Shown one piece after another: positions 30,134 to 32,858 of a stretch of 32,858 nt of DNA (position 1 is the stretch's first letter; the number at the start of each line of letters is the position of its first letter). The notes under the pieces are model-generated. The model made no database searches. It was not told the DNA's origin and saw only the letters and a list, made by a program, of their open reading frames with translations. A program made the translations under genes and the position numbers. The stretch lies in contig JANXZN010000345.1 in NCBI GenBank assembly GCA_025355545.1, positions 1-32,858 of the forward strand, in the 5' to 3' direction. The stretch comes from Rhizobacter sp. (lineage in GTDB: Bacteria; Pseudomonadota; Gammaproteobacteria; Burkholderiales; Burkholderiaceae_C).

Positions 30134-30143
30134 CCCGTCCACG

Positions 30144-30554
30144 TCACGTGGGCGTCAGCGCCCCGTGGCCGGTGTCGCCGGCGGCCAGGCGTGCGCAGTA
30201 CAGGATCAGCGAGTCGATCTCGTTCGACTTGTCGAAGACCCGGTCGGCGCCGAGGTCCAGGCACTTGCGGCGCATATCGGGCGTCGCGTAGTTGCTCAGC
30301 ACCACCAGGCTCATCGGCCGCTTGAGGTCGCTGGCGGCGCGCAGCACGCCCAGGCCGGAGCCGCGCTTCAAGAAGATGTCGATGATCACCAGGTCGCAGC
30401 CCTGCGCGTCCGACGCCGTCAGCCAGTGCATCGCGCCCGGTTCGTCCTCGGCGGTGCCCACGACCTGGACGGGAGCGAGTTCTTCGAGAGCGGCCGTCAG
30501 GTTTTCTCGAATCACCGCGCTGTCTTCGACGATAAAGGCTTTGAGGGCGGGCAT
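30144..30554 (-). CDS. stand-alone receiver (CheY-like) protein
   Basis: This 136-residue protein consists of a single receiver domain. AFIVEDSAVIRENL carries the acidic pocket, IIDIFLKRGSGLGVL carries the phospho-acceptor Asp59, VVLSNY the conserved Ser, and DRVFDKSNEID the conserved Lys. There is no output domain, so it may act as a phosphate sink or shuttle for the neighbouring kinase/regulator pair, or sense another kinase. I prefer ATG 30554, just before the receiver fold; a TTG at 30596 would add 14 residues. It is convergent with the NarL-type gene and divergent from the osmolyte transporter. Confidence 0.85.
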   Translation of the reverse strand: MPALKAFIVEDSAVIRENLTAALEELAPVQVVGTAEDEPGAMHWLTASDAQGCDLVIIDIFLKRGSGLGVLRAASDLKRPMSLVVLSNYATPDMRRKCLDLGADRVFDKSNEIDSLILYCARLAAGDTGHGALTPT

Positions 30555-30712
30555 TTCCGGGCTGGAATCGCTGGAAGACAGAGGCGGCAAGAACAAGGCG
30601 CCGATCCGTGAAACAAATCGAAGCCTCGACAGCTCGGGACCTTCCCTCGAACCTGCTTCTTATTGTTTCCCAGATTCCGTGCCGCTTCAAACCCGTATCG
30701 ACCCGATCCCAG

Positions 30713-30728
30713 ATCGGACATGTCCTAC
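30713..30728 (-). promoter_or_regulatory. GTAGGA-type motif upstream of the osmolyte transporter
   Basis: On the minus strand this reads GTAGGACATGTCCGAT and contains the perfect palindrome GGACATGTCC. It lies 45 bases upstream of the osmolyte transporter start (plus strand) and 158 bases from the divergent receiver gene. Confidence 0.45.
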
Positions 30729-30773
30729 ACGCGGGCGCGGCGTCGGCACCCGGCGGCCTGCCAGAATCGCCGC

Positions 30774-32273
30774 ATGACGAATCGATTGCTCGGCATCGCC
30801 GCACTGTGCATCGGGTCGATGCTGGCGGGCGCCGCGAGCGCCGCAGCGACTGTCGTCGTCGGTTCGAAGCGCTTCACCGAGTCCTACATCCTCGGCGAGA
30901 TCGTGCGTCAGACGCTCGTCGCCCAGGGCATCGCCGCCGAGCACCGGCAGGGCCTGGGCAACACCGGCATCCTCGAGCAGGCGCTGGCCAGCGGAGCGGT
31001 CGATGTCTACCCCGAGTACACCGGGACGATCGTGCGCGAGCTGCTGAAGCGGCCCCAGACCCCCGGCAACCCGTCGCTGGCCGAGTTGAACGAGTGGCTC
31101 GCGCCGCGCGGGCTGAAGGCCGCGGTGCCGCTCGGCTTCAACAACACCTACGCGCTGGCGATGAGCGAGGCGCGTGCGGCCGAACTCGGCATCGCGCGCA
31201 TCTCCGACCTCCTCAGGCCGACGGCGCAGGGCCTGCGCCTCGGCCTGTCGCACGAGTTCCTCGAACGCAGTGACGGCTGGCCGGCCCTGAAGGCGGCCTA
31301 CAGGCTGCCGCAGGCGAGTGCGGCCGGGCTCGACCACGGCCTGGCCTATGAGGCGATCCGCTCCGGCAGCGTCGACCTGATCGACATCTACTCGACCGAC
31401 GCGAAGGTCGGCCGCTACCGGCTGCGCGTGCTGCAGGACGACCTCGGCTTCTTCCCGAAGTACGACGCCGTGCTGCTGATGCGCAGCAGCGTCGACGTGC
31501 GGCCGCTGGCCCGGCTCGAAGGCCGCATCGATGCAGCCGCGATGATCGCGATGAACGCACAGGTCGAGCTCGACGGGCGCAGCTTCGCCGAGGTCGGGAA
31601 GCGCTTTGTCGACGGCGGCGCGGCGCCTGCGGACCGGCGCGCGCAGGGGTTCCTGCAGCGCCTGTTCGCGCCCGACTTCGCGCGCCTGGCGCTTCAACAC
31701 CTGCTGCTCGTGTTCGGCTCGCTGCTGATCGCGGTCGTCGTCGGCGTGCCGCTGGGCGTGGCGGCCTGGCGCTGGCGACGCAGCGCCGGCTGGGTGCTGG
31801 GCGTGGTCGCGGTGCTGCAGACGGTGCCGTCGCTGGCGCTGCTCGCGTTCCTGATCGCGCTGCTCGGCCGCATCGGCTTCGTGCCGGCGCTGATCGCGCT
31901 GTTCCTCTATGCGCTGCTGCCGATCGTGCGCAACACCCACGCCGGGCTGCAGGGCGTGCCCGAAGGGATGGCGCAGGCGGCGCTGTCGCTGGGGCTGACG
32001 CGATCGCAAAGCCTGCGCGAGGTGCAGCTGCCGCTGGCGCTGCCGACGCTGATGGCGGGTGTCAAGACCGCCGCGGTGATCAACGTCGGCACCGCGACGA
32101 TGGCCGCGTTCATCGGCGCCGGCGGCTTCGGCGAGCGCATCGTCGCCGGGCTGGCGGTCAACGACAGCGGCGCGATGCTCGCCGGTGCGCTGCCGGCCGC
32201 GGTGCTGGCGCTGCTGGTGCAAGCGGCGTTCGATCTCGTCGAGCGGCGGCTGCTGCGCGGGCGACCGGGCTGA
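30774..32273 (+). CDS. glycine betaine/choline-type ABC transporter: binding protein fused to permease
   Basis: This 499-residue protein begins with a signal sequence (LLGIAALCIGSMLAGAASAA). An OsmF/OpuCC-type solute-binding domain follows (about residues 25-290): VVVGSKRFTESYILGEI, YPEYTGTIVREL, LGFNNTYALAM and DLIDIYSTDAKVGRY. The permease (about 310-495) has VVVGVPLGVAAWRWR, LQTVPSLALLAFLIALLGR and the ABC loop EGMAQAALSLGLTRSQSLRE, then GVKTAAVINVGTATMAAFIG. It should import a compatible solute such as glycine betaine or choline. The order is binding domain first, the reverse of the permease-first fusions I know. No ATPase gene adjoins it in the window. The start is ATG 30774, directly at the signal peptide; the frame is open upstream to 30663 without a coding signal. 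Confidence 0.88.
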   Translation: MTNRLLGIAALCIGSMLAGAASAAATVVVGSKRFTESYILGEIVRQTLVAQGIAAEHRQGLGNTGILEQALASGAVDVYPEYTGTIVRELLKRPQTPGNPSLAELNEWLAPRGLKAAVPLGFNNTYALAMSEARAAELGIARISDLLRPTAQGLRLGLSHEFLERSDGWPALKAAYRLPQASAAGLDHGLAYEAIRSGSVDLIDIYSTDAKVGRYRLRVLQDDLGFFPKYDAVLLMRSSVDVRPLARLEGRIDAAAMIAMNAQVELDGRSFAEVGKRFVDGGAAPADRRAQGFLQRLFAPDFARLALQHLLLVFGSLLIAVVVGVPLGVAAWRWRRSAGWVLGVVAVLQTVPSLALLAFLIALLGRIGFVPALIALFLYALLPIVRNTHAGLQGVPEGMAQAALSLGLTRSQSLREVQLPLALPTLMAGVKTAAVINVGTATMAAFIGAGGFGERIVAGLAVNDSGAMLAGALPAAVLALLVQAAFDLVERRLLRGRPG

Positions 32274-32308
32274 GCGATGCGCCGCCCGCCGCAGGCGACA
32301 ATCGCGCG

Positions 32309-32858
<550 letters not shown>

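Noticed and set aside
30663-30773. Earlier start for the osmolyte transporter fusion
   Set aside because: It would bury the signal peptide 37 residues inside the protein and runs through the GTAGGA-type motif region.

Overview
The window looks like chromosomal DNA from a high-GC betaproteobacterium, most likely of the order Burkholderiales (Rubrivivax/Leptothrix/Roseateles/Comamonadaceae-like). This rests on the strong G/C third-position bias, a phasin of the beta-proteobacterial PhaP type, an RmuC of Burkholderiales style, and the mix of small stress proteins. No tRNA, rRNA, CRISPR array, IS element or phage gene was seen. No gene-free stretch exceeds about 260 bases.

Left part (1-9210). 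A truncated EamA/DMT exporter (minus strand) is divergent from a chromate-resistance operon, chrB-chrA plus a second, C-terminal-domain-only ChrB. A phasin gene (minus strand) follows. Its promoter is bracketed by two CTGCNNNGCAG-type palindromes that look like PhaR operators. Next is a tightly coupled plus-strand operon: histone-deacetylase-like amidohydrolase, hot-dog thioesterase, nitroreductase, Na+/H+-antiporter-like carrier and a D-2-hydroxyacid dehydrogenase. Three of its four junctions are ATGA/GTGA overlaps.

Right part (9211-32273) reads as an envelope and osmotic stress island. It carries an AsmA-like protein, a secreted cysteine-repeat protein broken by a one-base frameshift, small hydrophilic proteins, a Crp/Fnr regulator with a partial cysteine motif, and a possible outer-membrane protein. 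It continues with an AI-2E/PerM-family permease, a BON-domain lipoprotein, a ferritin-like protein, two DUF1328 membrane peptides, a 2892-residue cyclic beta-1,2-glucan synthase (NdvB), and a YqjD/YqjE-type cluster. It ends with a CHASE3 histidine kinase divergent from a NarL/FixJ response regulator, a stand-alone receiver protein, and a glycine-betaine/choline-type binding protein fused to its permease.

The most interesting signal is a recurring gene-boundary motif, GTAGGA-N4-TCCTAC-like. I find seven copies, each 45-150 bases upstream of a start codon of one of these envelope/osmostress genes. It may define an undescribed regulon, controlled by the local Crp/Fnr protein or the NarL/FixJ regulator. 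The last 141 bases do not belong to the rmuC gene they interrupt. They encode a type IIA topoisomerase (GyrB-like) fragment, so the right edge is a rearrangement or a chimeric join.
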